Both the position numbers and the translations under genes were made by a program. Of a stretch of DNA of 64,000 bases, positions 25,425-34,380 are shown one piece after another (the stretch's first letter is position 1; each line of letters starts with the position of its first letter). The notes beneath the pieces are model-generated. The model saw only the letters and a program-made list of their open reading frames with translations. It was not told where the DNA came from and searched no databases. This DNA is from Streptococcus parasanguinis CC87K (GTDB lineage: Bacteria; Bacillota; Bacilli; Lactobacillales; Streptococcaceae). The stretch is taken from positions 1 to 64,000 of the forward strand of contig NZ_KI669405.1 of assembly GCF_000507765.1 (NCBI RefSeq). Direction: 5' to 3'.

Positions 25425-26156
25425 ATGTTAGAAATCAACAAGTTGACAGGGGGCTATGTCAACATCCCTGTCCTGAAAGAGGTGAGTTTTTCAGTTCCGG
25501 ATGGCCAACTGATTGGTTTGATTGGACTTAATGGAGCTGGGAAGTCAACCACGATTAATGAAATTATTGGTCTCCTGCATCCTTATGCTGGAGAAGTACG
25601 GATTGACGGCTTGAGTCTTCCAGAAGCTCCAACTGACTATCGTAAAAAAATCGGCTATATTCCAGAAACCCCTAGCCTATATGAAGAATTAACCCTGAGA
25701 GAGCATATCGAGACCGTAGCTATGGCCTATGATTTAGACATGGATCAGGTCATGGTACGCGTCCAGCCTTTGTTGGAACGCTTCCGTTTGGCTGAAAAAT
25801 TAGATTGGTTCCCGACCCAGTTTTCAAAAGGGATGAAGCAAAAGGTCATGATTATTTGCGCCTATGCAGTGGATCCAAGTCTTTATATTGTCGATGAACC
25901 CTTTTTGGGATTGGATCCTGTTGCGATTGCAGATTTGATTCAGTTATTGGCAGATGAGAAAGCAAAAGGAAAATCGATTTTGATGAGTACCCACGTTCTG
26001 GATTCGGCTGAAAAGATGTGTGATGGTTTTGTGATCCTCCATAAGGGTCAGATCCGAGCAAAAGGGACCTTGGACGAGCTGCGTTCAACTTTTGGGGATG
26101 AGAAAGCAAGTCTAAATGATATCTACATGACCTTGACAGAAGAGGAAAAAGCATGA
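25425..26156 (+). CDS. ecsA: ABC transporter ATP-binding protein EcsA
   Basis: ATPase of the EcsAB exporter. In relatives Ecs affects secretion, competence and intramembrane proteolysis by RasP-type proteases; the substrate is unclear. It has 243 residues. Walker A is GLNGAGKSTT at about residue 36, the signature is FSKGMKQKVMI, and Walker B is YIVDEPFLGLDP, with the switch histidine in MSTHVLD. The stop overlaps the ecsB start by four bases (ATGA), so the pair is translationally coupled. Confidence 0.93.
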   Translation: MLEINKLTGGYVNIPVLKEVSFSVPDGQLIGLIGLNGAGKSTTINEIIGLLHPYAGEVRIDGLSLPEAPTDYRKKIGYIPETPSLYEELTLREHIETVAMAYDLDMDQVMVRVQPLLERFRLAEKLDWFPTQFSKGMKQKVMIICAYAVDPSLYIVDEPFLGLDPVAIADLIQLLADEKAKGKSILMSTHVLDSAEKMCDGFVILHKGQIRAKGTLDELRSTFGDEKASLNDIYMTLTEEEKA

Positions 26157-27208
26157 AAGAGTTGATGAAAAAACGGCAAGAAACGTTTCGAACTCAATGT
26201 GTAAAATATAGTCGCTATGTTCTCAATGATCATTTTGTCCTCTTTATGCTGATTTTTATAGGATTTTTGGCGGTTCAATACAGCCAATTCTTGCAAGATT
26301 TACCCAAAGATACAAGCCTGATCCGCTGGAGTCTCATGATTGGTTTGCTCCTCTTGGTTCCGATTGGCTCCATTGCGACCTACTTAGAGAAGCCCGATGC
26401 CTTATTCCTTTTAGTAAAGGAAGAGGAAGTGAAAAACTATATCAAAGGGCAGGTCAGGAAGTCTTTTGTATTTTGGCTTTTGATTCAAAGTGTTATCCTT
26501 CTATTATTTGTTCCCCTCCTTCTTGCAACGGGGGTGAATGCACTTGGAATAGTGGCTTACGTCTTTATTTTAGGGATAGCTAAAGGGCTTGTCTTTAGCT
26601 GGAAGGAAGCCCGTTTCTACCAAGATGGAAATTTGAATTGGACCTTGGCCATTGCTCGTGAGAATGCAAGGAAACAATTGATTCTTCGCTTTTTTGCCTT
26701 GTTTACAACGGTGAAAGGCATTACCAACAGTGTCAAAAGAAGAGCTTATTTAGATGATTTCTTGGGGCTTCTTCCCAAAACACATGGGAATACTTGGCTT
26801 CACTTGTATATGCGCTCCTTCCTACGGAATGGAGATATTTTCTCTATGACCCTACGGCTCTTGGCTCTTTCCATTCTTGCCATGATCTTTATTCCTCAAC
26901 CTCTCGTAGTGATTGCCCTTGTAGCCTTGCTCAATTACTTAATTATTTTTCAATTACTGGGGCTTTATAGTGCTTTTGATTACCAACCGTTGACCCTTCT
27001 TTTCCCGATGAAAAGGGGCAGTAAAAAGGCAGGGTTAAATAAAACGATTCAGCTGGTCATGGGGATGATAACGGTGATAGAAGGGGGAATTGGCCTGGTC
27101 TTTATATCAGATAAAGTCCTGTTACTAGGCTTATTAGCTTATACAGTTGCTTTAACCCTGCTCTATCTTCCATTTAAAATGGCGCGCTTGGTTGACGAAA
27201 GTCGTTAA
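26153..27208 (+). CDS. ecsB: ABC transporter permease EcsB
   Basis: Membrane partner of EcsA, 351 residues. At least six hydrophobic spans are visible: around residues 27-44, 60-76, 102-122, 126-145, 230-265 and two near the C-terminus (VLLLGLLAYTVALTLLYLPF). The long basic cytoplasmic segment between residues 160 and 215 is typical of EcsB. In S. pneumoniae the blp bacteriocin locus lies downstream of this gene; here ccrZ follows after only 40 bases. Confidence 0.9.
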   Translation: MKELMKKRQETFRTQCVKYSRYVLNDHFVLFMLIFIGFLAVQYSQFLQDLPKDTSLIRWSLMIGLLLLVPIGSIATYLEKPDALFLLVKEEEVKNYIKGQVRKSFVFWLLIQSVILLLFVPLLLATGVNALGIVAYVFILGIAKGLVFSWKEARFYQDGNLNWTLAIARENARKQLILRFFALFTTVKGITNSVKRRAYLDDFLGLLPKTHGNTWLHLYMRSFLRNGDIFSMTLRLLALSILAMIFIPQPLVVIALVALLNYLIIFQLLGLYSAFDYQPLTLLFPMKRGSKKAGLNKTIQLVMGMITVIEGGIGLVFISDKVLLLGLLAYTVALTLLYLPFKMARLVDESR

Positions 27209-27248
27209 AATTAGTAAAATAGATTGGAAACTTTTTACGGAGGAAAAG

Positions 27249-28043
27249 ATGGACTCGAATGAAAAAGAGCTAAGCCTCACCCCAATTCCTGGGAAGAGTG
27301 GGAAGGCCTACATGGGGACCTACCCAGATGGTGGGCGCGTTTTTGTAAAAATGAATACGACCCCAATCCTTGCGGGTCTAGCAAAAGAACAGATTGCTCC
27401 TCAATTGTTATGGAGTCGACGTTTGCCAGATGGAAATGTGATGAGTGCCCAAGAATGGTTGAATGGGGAGATTCTCACGCCAAATGGAATGTCAAAAAAA
27501 CAAGTGGTCAATATTTTAACGAGATTGCACCGTTCTAGACCTTTGATGACCCAATTAAAGAAACTTGGGTATCCTGTGGAATCTCCTTTAGAGTTACTCA
27601 ATTCTTGGAGTAACCGGTTGCCAATTGCCCTACGTCAGAACCACTACATCCAATCAGTCGTAAAGAATTTACGGAAGACAGTGCCAGCCTTTCGGGAGGA
27701 TTATGCGACGATCGTCCATGGGGATGTCCGTCATAGTAACTGGATTGAGACAGAGAGCGGCTTGATTTATCTAGTCGATTGGGATTCCGTTCGTTTAACT
27801 GACAGGATGTTGGATGTGGCGCATATCTTGAGTCACTATATTCCAGATTCCAATTGGCGCGATTGGTTAGGTTATTATGGTTACAAGTACAACCAAAAGG
27901 TGTTTGATAAACTCTATTGGTTTGGTCAATACTCCTTCTTGTGGCAAATTGCTAAATACTATGAAAATAATGATTTAGAAAATGTCAATCGCGAGATCTA
28001 TGCTCTGCGCAATTTCCGGTTGAAATATGGAAAGGAAATATGA
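27249..28043 (+). CDS. ccrZ: cell-cycle regulator CcrZ (phosphotransferase family)
   Basis: Couples division and initiation of replication in S. pneumoniae, where it is recruited by FtsZ and acts through DnaA; the fold is that of choline/aminoglycoside kinases and a nucleoside-type substrate has been proposed. It has 264 residues from ATG 27249, behind ACGGAGG. Early [20 protein letters not shown] is the family N-terminus. The kinase catalytic loop is [10 protein letters not shown] and the metal-binding DWDSVRLTD follows. A 19-residue upstream extension in frame lacks a ribosome-binding site. It overlaps trmB by four bases, the conserved streptococcal pairing. Confidence 0.93.
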   Translation: MDSNEKELSLTPIPGKSGKAYMGTYPDGGRVFVKMNTTPILAGLAKEQIAPQLLWSRRLPDGNVMSAQEWLNGEILTPNGMSKKQVVNILTRLHRSRPLMTQLKKLGYPVESPLELLNSWSNRLPIALRQNHYIQSVVKNLRKTVPAFREDYATIVHGDVRHSNWIETESGLIYLVDWDSVRLTDRMLDVAHILSHYIPDSNWRDWLGYYGYKYNQKVFDKLYWFGQYSFLWQIAKYYENNDLENVNREIYALRNFRLKYGKEI

Positions 28044-28675
28044 GAGTTAGAAATCGTAAAGGAGCGACAGAATTACTAGAAGCCAATCCACAATATGTGG
28101 TCCTAAATCCAGAAGATGCTAAGGGAAAATGGCATGGGATTTTCGGAAATGACCATCCTATTCATATCGAAGTGGGTAGCGGAAAAGGGGCCTTTATTAC
28201 TGGGATGGCTAAGGCCAATCCAGAGATCAACTACATCGGAATTGATATTCAAAAATCGGTCTTGAGCTATGCTTTAGATAAGGTCTTAGAAGCAGATGTT
28301 CCTAACATTAAATTGCTTTGGGTAGACGGAGATAGCTTGACTAACTATTTTGAAGATGGGGAAATTGATCAGCTTTATCTGAATTTTTCAGATCCATGGC
28401 CAAAGAAACGTCATGAGAAGCGTCGCTTGACTTACAAGACTTTCTTGGATACCTTCAAGCAAATTCTTCCAGAACATGGGGAGATTCACTTTAAAACAGA
28501 TAATCGAGGTCTGTTTGAATACAGTTTGGTGAGCTTTTCACAGTATGGTATGACTTTGAAGGGAGTCTGGCTAGACCTTCATGCTAGTGATTTTGAGGGA
28601 AATGTCATGACGGAATATGAGAAGAAGTTCTCAAGTAAAGGACAGGTCATTTACCGTGTAGAAGCACAGTTTTAG
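28040..28675 (+). CDS. trmB: tRNA (guanine-N7-)-methyltransferase TrmB
   Basis: SAM-dependent formation of m7G46 in tRNA, 211 residues. The SAM-binding loop is [15 protein letters not shown] at about residues 41-55. The family marker [16 protein letters not shown] lies in the middle, and [13 protein letters not shown] follows. The start codon overlaps the ccrZ stop (ATGA). A strong promoter for the rimP operon begins a few bases after its stop, so the two operons are back to back with little terminator-like sequence between them. Confidence 0.96.
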   Translation: MRVRNRKGATELLEANPQYVVLNPEDAKGKWHGIFGNDHPIHIEVGSGKGAFITGMAKANPEINYIGIDIQKSVLSYALDKVLEADVPNIKLLWVDGDSLTNYFEDGEIDQLYLNFSDPWPKKRHEKRRLTYKTFLDTFKQILPEHGEIHFKTDNRGLFEYSLVSFSQYGMTLKGVWLDLHASDFEGNVMTEYEKKFSSKGQVIYRVEAQF

Positions 28676-28683
28676 CATATTCC

Positions 28684-28712
28684 TTGCAATCATTGGGGAA
28701 TCGTGTTATAAT
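28684..28712 (+). promoter_or_regulatory. promoter of the rimP-nusA-infB operon
   Basis: -35 TTGCAA (28684-28689), 17-nt spacer, extended -10 TGTTATAAT with TATAAT at 28707-28712. The transcription start is expected near 28719-28720. Confidence 0.85.
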
Positions 28713-28719
28713 ACATTAA

Positions 28720-28803
28720 ATGAATAGAAAAGGAGAGGCGGGGAAATATCTTCGCCTCTTATCTATGAGGAGGTGGCAACCATCGCAACGATTGTTGACT
28801 TAG
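28720..28803 (+). CDS. possible 27-codon leader frame overlapping the rimP start
   Basis: ATG at 28720, where transcription is predicted to start, opens a frame of 27 codons ending at TAG 28801-28803. It reads [15 protein letters not shown] for the first 15 residues, then a basic, Trp-containing tail. It passes through the hairpin GAGGCG/CGCCTC (28735-28740 with 28753-28758) and overlaps the first 31 bases of rimP in another frame. There is no room for a Shine-Dalgarno, so translation would have to be leaderless. It may be chance; I list it as a candidate only. Confidence 0.25.
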   Translation: MNRKGEAGKYLRLLSMRRWQPSQRLLT

Positions 28804-29252
28804 TAACAGAAGTGATTCAGCCTGCCATCCAGGAACCATTTGAATTGGTCGATGTTGAATATGGCAAAATGGGTGGTGACTACGTCTTAAGCATTTTCGT
28901 AGACAAACCAGAAGGGATCACACTGAATGATACAGCGGATTTGACAGAAATCATTAGCCCGCTATTGGATCAAATTAAACCAGACCCATTTCCAGAACAG
29001 TACTTTTTAGAAGTTACCAGTCCTGGTTTGGAGAGACCTTTGAAAACCAAGGAAGCACTCGAGGGAGCTGTTGGCAAGTATGTCAATATCAGCTTGTATA
29101 AGGCTGTTGAAAAGCAAAAGGTCTTTGAGGGGAACTTGGTAGGTTTTGAAGAGGATGTTTTGACCATTGAGTATATGGATAAAACACGAAAGAAAACTGT
29201 AGAAATTCCTTATAACCTTGTGTCCAAAGCAAGGTTGGCTGTAAAATTGTAA
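28773..29252 (+). CDS. rimP: ribosome maturation factor RimP
   Basis: Binds the 30S precursor and assists its maturation; first gene of the nusA-infB operon. It has 159 residues from GTG 28773 (N-terminus matching pneumococcal RimP in length). The N-terminal domain contains [23 protein letters not shown] and the conserved [11 protein letters not shown]; the C-terminal Sm-like domain follows. The start is unusual: AGGAGG (28768-28773) overlaps the GTG. An ATC codon at 28782, in frame and eight bases beyond AGGAGG, has the ideal spacing, so a non-canonical AUC start is conceivable. Confidence 0.94.
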   Translation: MATIATIVDLVTEVIQPAIQEPFELVDVEYGKMGGDYVLSIFVDKPEGITLNDTADLTEIISPLLDQIKPDPFPEQYFLEVTSPGLERPLKTKEALEGAVGKYVNISLYKAVEKQKVFEGNLVGFEEDVLTIEYMDKTRKKTVEIPYNLVSKARLAVKL

Positions 29253-29296
29253 CAGAATGAAAGAAAGGATGCCTTTATAGTAAAGGCAAGAAAAAC

Positions 29297-30439
29297 ATGA
29301 GTAAAGAAATGCTAGAAGCCTTCCGCATTTTGGAAGAAGACAAAGGGATCAAAAAAGAAGATATCATCGAAGCCGTCACAGAATCATTGCGTTCAGCTTA
29401 TCGCCGTCGTTATGGACAATCAGAAAGTGCAGCGATTGAATTCAATGAAAAAACTGGAGATTTCCGTGTTTATACGGTTCGTGAAGTGGTGGATGAAGTC
29501 TTTGATAGCCGTTTAGAAATCAGCTTGAAGGATGCCTTGGCCATTAGCTCTGCTTATGAGTTGGGGGATAAGATCAAGTTTGAAGAAGCACCAGCTGAAT
29601 TTGGTCGTGTAGCAGCTCAATCTGCCAAACAAACGATCATGGAAAAAATGCGTAAGCAAACGCGCACCATCACCTATAACACTTATAAAGAACATGAAAA
29701 TGAAATCATGAGTGGAACGGTGGAGCGCTTTGACAATCGTTTTATCTATGTCAATCTTGGCTCAATCGAAGCACAATTGTCTAAGCAAGACCAGATTCCA
29801 GGAGAAGTGTTCCAATCTCATGATCGAATTGAAGTATTTGTCTACAAGGTAGAAGATAATCCACGTGGTGTCAATGTCTTTGTTAGCCGAAGCCACCCTG
29901 AAATGATCAAACGTTTGATGGAACAAGAAATTCCTGAAGTCTATGATGGAACTGTTGAGATTATGAGTGTAGCGCGTGAAGCTGGAGATCGTACAAAAGT
30001 TGCGGTTCGTAGCCATAATCCAAACGTAGATGCGATTGGGACTATCGTTGGTCGTGGTGGATCGAATATTAAAAAGATTACCAGCAAGTTCCACCCAGCT
30101 CGATACGATCAAAAATTAGACCGTATGGTTCCGACAGAAGAAAACATCGATGTCATTGAATGGGTTCCAGATCCAGCTGAATTCATCTACAATGCGATCG
30201 CTCCTGCAGAAGTGGACCAAGTTATTTTTGATGATGAAGATAGCAAACATGCTCTCGTTGTGGTTCCAGATAATAAACTATCTCTTGCCATCGGTCGTCG
30301 TGGTCAAAACGTTCGTTTGGCAGCTCATTTGACTGGTTACCGCATCGATATCAAATCTGCTAGTGAGTTCGAAGAAATGGAAGCAGCTCAAGAAACTTTT
30401 GAAGACCAAGTAGAAAGTGGCGAAGAGCAAGTCGATTAA
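29297..30439 (+). CDS. nusA: transcription termination/antitermination factor NusA
   Basis: RNA polymerase-associated factor that modulates pausing, termination and antitermination. It has 380 residues, the normal short Firmicute form without C-terminal acidic repeats. The N-terminal polymerase-binding domain runs to about residue 130, the S1 domain is around 135-200 (IMSGTVERFDNRFIYVNLG), and two KH domains follow with IVGRGGSNIKKI and AIGRRGQNVRLA. An acidic tail (EQVD end) is present. It lies 44 bases after rimP in the conserved order rimP-nusA-rnpM-ylxQ-infB. Confidence 0.97.
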   Translation: MSKEMLEAFRILEEDKGIKKEDIIEAVTESLRSAYRRRYGQSESAAIEFNEKTGDFRVYTVREVVDEVFDSRLEISLKDALAISSAYELGDKIKFEEAPAEFGRVAAQSAKQTIMEKMRKQTRTITYNTYKEHENEIMSGTVERFDNRFIYVNLGSIEAQLSKQDQIPGEVFQSHDRIEVFVYKVEDNPRGVNVFVSRSHPEMIKRLMEQEIPEVYDGTVEIMSVAREAGDRTKVAVRSHNPNVDAIGTIVGRGGSNIKKITSKFHPARYDQKLDRMVPTEENIDVIEWVPDPAEFIYNAIAPAEVDQVIFDDEDSKHALVVVPDNKLSLAIGRRGQNVRLAAHLTGYRIDIKSASEFEEMEAAQETFEDQVESGEEQVD

Positions 30440-30453
30440 GAGAGGGAGGGAAA

Positions 30454-30750
30454 ATGGTAAAAACAAGAAAAATCCCTTTAAGAAAATCTGTCGTTTCAAA
30501 TGAAATTATTGATAAGCGCGATTTGCTCCGCATTGTCAAAAATAAAGAAGGACAAGTCTTTATCGATCCAACTGGCAAAGCCAATGGTCGAGGTGCTTAC
30601 ATCAAGCTAGACAATGAAGAAGCGGCACTTGCTAAGAAAAAGAAAGTTTTTAATCGTAGCTTTAATATGGAAGTGGAAGAAGCTTTCTATGATGAATTGA
30701 TCGCTTATGTAGATCATAAGGTGAAGAGAAGAGAGTTAGGCCTTGAATAA
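30454..30750 (+). CDS. rnpM: RNase P modulator RnpM (YlxR family)
   Basis: A 98-residue YlxR/DUF448 protein. B. subtilis YlxR was renamed RnpM because it binds the RNase P RNA and modulates its activity. The family marker GRGAYI is at about residues 47-52, and basic residues are abundant (RKIPLRKS at the start, KKKKVFNRSF later). It begins 14 bases after nusA, with GAGGGAGG before ATG. Its end overlaps the next gene start by eight bases, so the two are coupled. Confidence 0.92.
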   Translation: MVKTRKIPLRKSVVSNEIIDKRDLLRIVKNKEGQVFIDPTGKANGRGAYIKLDNEEAALAKKKKVFNRSFNMEVEEAFYDELIAYVDHKVKRRELGLE

Positions 30751-31042
30751 GCAAAAGATAAGTAATTTGTTGGGCTTGGCGCAAAGAGCAGGAAAACTCA
30801 TTTCTGGAGAAGAACTCGTGATCAAAGCCATCCAGGAAGAAAAAGCACAATTAGTTTTTCTGGCAAATGATGCAGCTAGTAACCTGACAAAAAAGGTGAC
30901 AGATAAGGGTCACTATTATGAGGTTCAAGTATCTACCGTGTTTTCAACACTAGAATTAAGCACTGCAATTGGACGTGCCCGTAAGGTCGTCGCTGTTGTA
31001 GATGCTGGATTTTCAAAGAAAATGAGGTCTCTTATGGAATAG
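30743..31042 (+). CDS. ylxQ: L7Ae-family RNA-binding protein YlxQ
   Basis: A 99-residue K-turn-binding protein of the L7Ae/L30e/Gadd45 fold; family members bind kink-turn RNA. It starts (TTG at 30743) [24 protein letters not shown], the typical N-terminus, and has [19 protein letters not shown] in the RNA-binding loop. The start lies inside the end of rnpM. The physiological RNA target is not known. Conserved operon position before infB. Confidence 0.9.
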   Translation: MNKQKISNLLGLAQRAGKLISGEELVIKAIQEEKAQLVFLANDAASNLTKKVTDKGHYYEVQVSTVFSTLELSTAIGRARKVVAVVDAGFSKKMRSLME

Positions 31043-31058
31043 AAGAGGAGGACAGCAA

Positions 31059-33773
31059 TTGTCTAAGAAAAGATTATACGAAATTGCCAAAGAATTGGGC
31101 AAGGAAAGTAAAGAAGTCGTCACTCGTGCGAAAGAATTAGGTTTTGACGTCAAGAGTCATGCATCTAGTGTCGATACTGATGTTGCTGAAAAGTTGATCA
31201 AGAGCTTTTCAGCGAAAAAAGAAACAGTCGAAAAGAAAGTAGCAGAAGTGGCTGCCAAGACAACGGCTGTCGCAGAGAAAAAAGAAGCAGCGCCCGTCAA
31301 AAAAGAAGGAGCAACTGAGACAAAATCAGTAACGCCAGCTGCTAAACCAAAGAGTCGTAACTTTAAAGCGGAACGAGAAGCGCGTGCAAAAGAGCAGGCT
31401 GAACGTAGGAAACAACAAGATAATCGTCCAAAACGCGATCGCAAGGACAATCAGCGTCATGGTGACAACCGAAATCAACGACCACAAGAGCGAAATGAAC
31501 AACGAAATCAAGGTTCTGAGCGTCGCAATAACCGACCAGATCAAAGACGTAGTGCACAACCCCAAGTGGCACCAAAAGTTGATTTCAAAGCGCGTGCAGC
31601 GGCACTGAAAGCTGAACAAAATGCTGAATACGCACGTGGAAGTGAAGATCGCTACAAACAACAAGCTGCAAAAGCAGAACAAGAACGTCAACAGCGCCGG
31701 AAACGGGTAGAAGCACCAGAAGTGAAAGCACCTGTACAGGAGCCAGCTCTTGAGAACCATACAAAACCAGCTGTTGCTGCTGCTCCAGCTCAAGTCGATA
31801 CACGTCGGAAGAAACAAGCGCGACCAGATAAGAAACGCGATGATTTTGATCGTGAAGAAGATGGTCCAAGAAAACAACAAAGGAATCGAAATAGTCAAAA
31901 TCAAGTGAGAAATCAGAGAAATAGTAACTGGAATAACAATAAGAAAAATAAAAAAGGAAAGAACAACCGTAATGATGCTCCAAAACCAGTAACAGAGCGT
32001 AAATTCCATGAATTACCAAGTGAATTTGAGTATACGGATGGAATGACGGTTGCCGAAATCGCAAAACGCATCAAGCGTGAACCGGCTGAAATCGTCAAGA
32101 AACTCTTTATGATGGGAGTCATGGCGACTCAAAATCAATCGCTGGATGGAGATACGATTGAACTCTTGATGGTGGATTATGGAATTGAAGCCAAGAAAAA
32201 GGTTGAAGTGGACAATGCCGATATCGAACGCTTCTTCGTTGAAGATGGTTATTTGAATCCAGATGAGTTGGTAGAGCGTCCACCAGTTGTCACCATCATG
32301 GGACACGTTGACCACGGTAAAACTACCCTTTTGGATACCCTTCGTAATTCACGTGTAGCAACAGGTGAAGCGGGAGGAATCACTCAGCACATCGGGGCTT
32401 ATCAAATCGTGGAAAATGGCAAGAAGATTACCTTCTTGGATACACCTGGACACGCGGCCTTTACTTCTATGCGGGCGCGTGGTGCATCTGTTACGGATAT
32501 TACCATCTTGGTTGTAGCAGCAGATGACGGGGTGATGCCACAGACCATCGAAGCCATCAACCACTCAAAAGCTGCCAATGTTCCAATCATTGTGGCTATT
32601 AACAAGATCGATAAACCAGGCGCTAATCCAGAGCGTGTCATCGGTGAATTGGCAGAGCATGGAGTTATGTCAACTGCCTGGGGTGGCGATTCTGAGTTTG
32701 TAGAAATCTCAGCTAAGTTCAACCAAAATATCGATGAACTCTTGGAAACGGTCCTTCTTGTGGCTGAAATCCAAGAACTCAAAGCAGATCCAACTGTTCG
32801 TGCCATCGGTACTGTTATCGAAGCGCGCTTGGATAAAGGAAAAGGTGCGGTGGCAACCCTCCTTGTTCAACAAGGTACTTTGAATGTTCAAGACCCAATT
32901 GTTGTCGGAAATACCTTTGGACGTGTCCGTGCCATGACCAATGACCTTGGACGTCGTGTGAAGGTGGCAGGACCATCTACTCCGGTTTCTATCACTGGTT
33001 TGAACGAAGCGCCAATGGCGGGTGACCACTTTGCGGTTTATGAAGATGAAAAATCAGCGCGTGCAGCGGGTGAAGAACGTGCCAAACGTGCTCTGATGAA
33101 ACAACGACAAGCAACCAACCGCGTCAGCCTTGAAAATCTCTTTGATACCTTGAAGGCTGGGGAAGTGAAATCCGTTAATGTCATCATTAAAGCCGATGTA
33201 CAAGGTTCGGTTGAAGCTCTTGCTGCTTCCCTTCAAAAGATTGAAGTAGAAGGTGTGAAAGTGACCATCGTTCACTCAGCAGTTGGTGCGATCAACGAAT
33301 CAGACGTGACCCTTGCAGAAGCTTCAAATGCCTTCATCATCGGATTTAACGTCCGTCCTACTCCACAAGCACGTCAACAAGCTGAAGCTGACGAGGTGGA
33401 AATCCGTCTTCACTCAATCATCTACAAAGTGATTGAAGAAATGGAAGATGCCATGAAGGGTATGTTGGATCCTGAGTTTGAAGAGAAAGTCATCGGGGAA
33501 GCAGTTATTCGTGAAACCTTTAAAGTCTCTAAAGTGGGTACCATCGGTGGATTTATGGTCCTCAGTGGTAAGGTTACACGTGATTCCAAAGTTCGTGTCA
33601 TTCGTGACGGTGTCGTGATCTATGACGGAGCTCTTGCAAGCTTGAAACACTTCAAAGATGATGTCAAAGAGATCACAAATGGTCGTGAAGGTGGATTGAT
33701 GATTGAAGGTTACAATGATATCAAGACAGATGATACCATCGAAGCCTACATCATGGAAGAAATTAAAAAATAA
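31059..33773 (+). CDS. infB: translation initiation factor IF-2
   Basis: GTPase that places initiator tRNA on the 30S subunit. It has 904 residues. A TTG start at 31059 is preceded by GAGGAGG with ideal spacing. Residues 1-55 are the conserved N-terminal IF2N module ([18 protein letters not shown]). Residues 60-315 are a low-complexity, highly charged Arg/Gln/Asn/Lys region with many disordered-looking repeats. A second IF2N follows, then the G domain with [19 protein letters not shown] and NKID, and the C-terminal initiator-tRNA binding domains. The long charged linker is typical of streptococci and varies in length between strains. Confidence 0.98.
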   Translation: MSKKRLYEIAKELGKESKEVVTRAKELGFDVKSHASSVDTDVAEKLIKSFSAKKETVEKKVAEVAAKTTAVAEKKEAAPVKKEGATETKSVTPAAKPKSRNFKAEREARAKEQAERRKQQDNRPKRDRKDNQRHGDNRNQRPQERNEQRNQGSERRNNRPDQRRSAQPQVAPKVDFKARAAALKAEQNAEYARGSEDRYKQQAAKAEQERQQRRKRVEAPEVKAPVQEPALENHTKPAVAAAPAQVDTRRKKQARPDKKRDDFDREEDGPRKQQRNRNSQNQVRNQRNSNWNNNKKNKKGKNNRNDAPKPVTERKFHELPSEFEYTDGMTVAEIAKRIKREPAEIVKKLFMMGVMATQNQSLDGDTIELLMVDYGIEAKKKVEVDNADIERFFVEDGYLNPDELVERPPVVTIMGHVDHGKTTLLDTLRNSRVATGEAGGITQHIGAYQIVENGKKITFLDTPGHAAFTSMRARGASVTDITILVVAADDGVMPQTIEAINHSKAANVPIIVAINKIDKPGANPERVIGELAEHGVMSTAWGGDSEFVEISAKFNQNIDELLETVLLVAEIQELKADPTVRAIGTVIEARLDKGKGAVATLLVQQGTLNVQDPIVVGNTFGRVRAMTNDLGRRVKVAGPSTPVSITGLNEAPMAGDHFAVYEDEKSARAAGEERAKRALMKQRQATNRVSLENLFDTLKAGEVKSVNVIIKADVQGSVEALAASLQKIEVEGVKVTIVHSAVGAINESDVTLAEASNAFIIGFNVRPTPQARQQAEADEVEIRLHSIIYKVIEEMEDAMKGMLDPEFEEKVIGEAVIRETFKVSKVGTIGGFMVLSGKVTRDSKVRVIRDGVVIYDGALASLKHFKDDVKEITNGREGGLMIEGYNDIKTDDTIEAYIMEEIKK

Positions 33774-33781
33774 GCAAGCTG

Positions 33782-33821
33782 ACTAGGAAAAAAAGGGGGA
33801 TCCTCTGATTTCCTAGTTTTT
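33782..33821 (+). terminator. hairpin between infB and rbfA
   Basis: ACTAGGAAA (33782-33790) and TTTCCTAGT (33809-33817) form a 9-bp stem with an 18-base loop, followed by TTTT. Probably a partial terminator, since rbfA has no obvious promoter after it. Confidence 0.55.
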
Positions 33822-33846
33822 AAACACAGAGCAGAAAGGAGTTCCT

Positions 33847-34197
33847 ATGGCAAGTCATTTTCGGACAGACCGAGTAGGGATGGAAATCAAGCGGGAAGTC
33901 AATGAGATTTTACAAAAGAAAGTCCGTGACCCGCGTGTTCAAGGCGTCACCATTACGGATGTTCAAATGCTAGGTGATTTGTCTATGGCCAAAGTGTATT
34001 ATTCAATTATGAGTGATTTGGCTTCAGACAATCAAAAGGCTCAGACAGGCCTTGAAAAAGCAACAGGAACCATCAAGCGTGAATTAGGTCGGAATCTGAA
34101 ATTGTACAAGATTCCAGATCTTACTTTTGTGAAAGACGAATCCATCGAATACGGGAATAAGATCGATGAGATGTTGCGCAATTTGAACAAAGACTAG
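33847..34197 (+). CDS. rbfA: ribosome-binding factor A
   Basis: 30S maturation factor, 116 residues with a KH-like fold. The start [18 protein letters not shown], the middle [19 protein letters not shown] and [17 protein letters not shown] are typical. It is the last gene of the rimP-infB operon. GAAAGGAG precedes the ATG. It ends directly at the stem of a strong terminator. Confidence 0.96.
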   Translation: MASHFRTDRVGMEIKREVNEILQKKVRDPRVQGVTITDVQMLGDLSMAKVYYSIMSDLASDNQKAQTGLEKATGTIKRELGRNLKLYKIPDLTFVKDESIEYGNKIDEMLRNLNKD

Positions 34198-34232
34198 AGA
34201 GGTTGGGACCAATAGTGTCCAACCTCTTTTTT
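34198..34232 (+). terminator. terminator after rbfA
   Basis: AGAGGTTGGGAC (34198-34209) and GTCCAACCTCT with one bulged G, followed by TTTTTT. Confidence 0.9.
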
Positions 34233-34307
34233 GACTCTTAAAATGAGGAAAATAAAACAGAAAGAAAAAAACGGTTTCAAAAAATAATAGAAATTTACAG
34301 AAATCTC

Positions 34308-34336
34308 TTGTGTGATTGGAAATTATCCTTTACAAT
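34308..34336 (+). promoter_or_regulatory. promoter of Na/Pi cotransporter gene
   Basis: -35 TTGTGT (34308-34313), 17-nt spacer, -10 TACAAT (34331-34336). The leader is about 38 bases. Confidence 0.65.
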
Positions 34337-34380
34337 AGGAGAGGAGTTTTATTTCTGATCTCATATTTGGAGGAATGATC

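Noticed and set aside
31326..32009. 227-codon reverse frame within infB
   Set aside because: It mirrors the Arg/Gln/Asn-rich linker of IF-2 and yields an artificial Leu/Phe/Ser-rich sequence.
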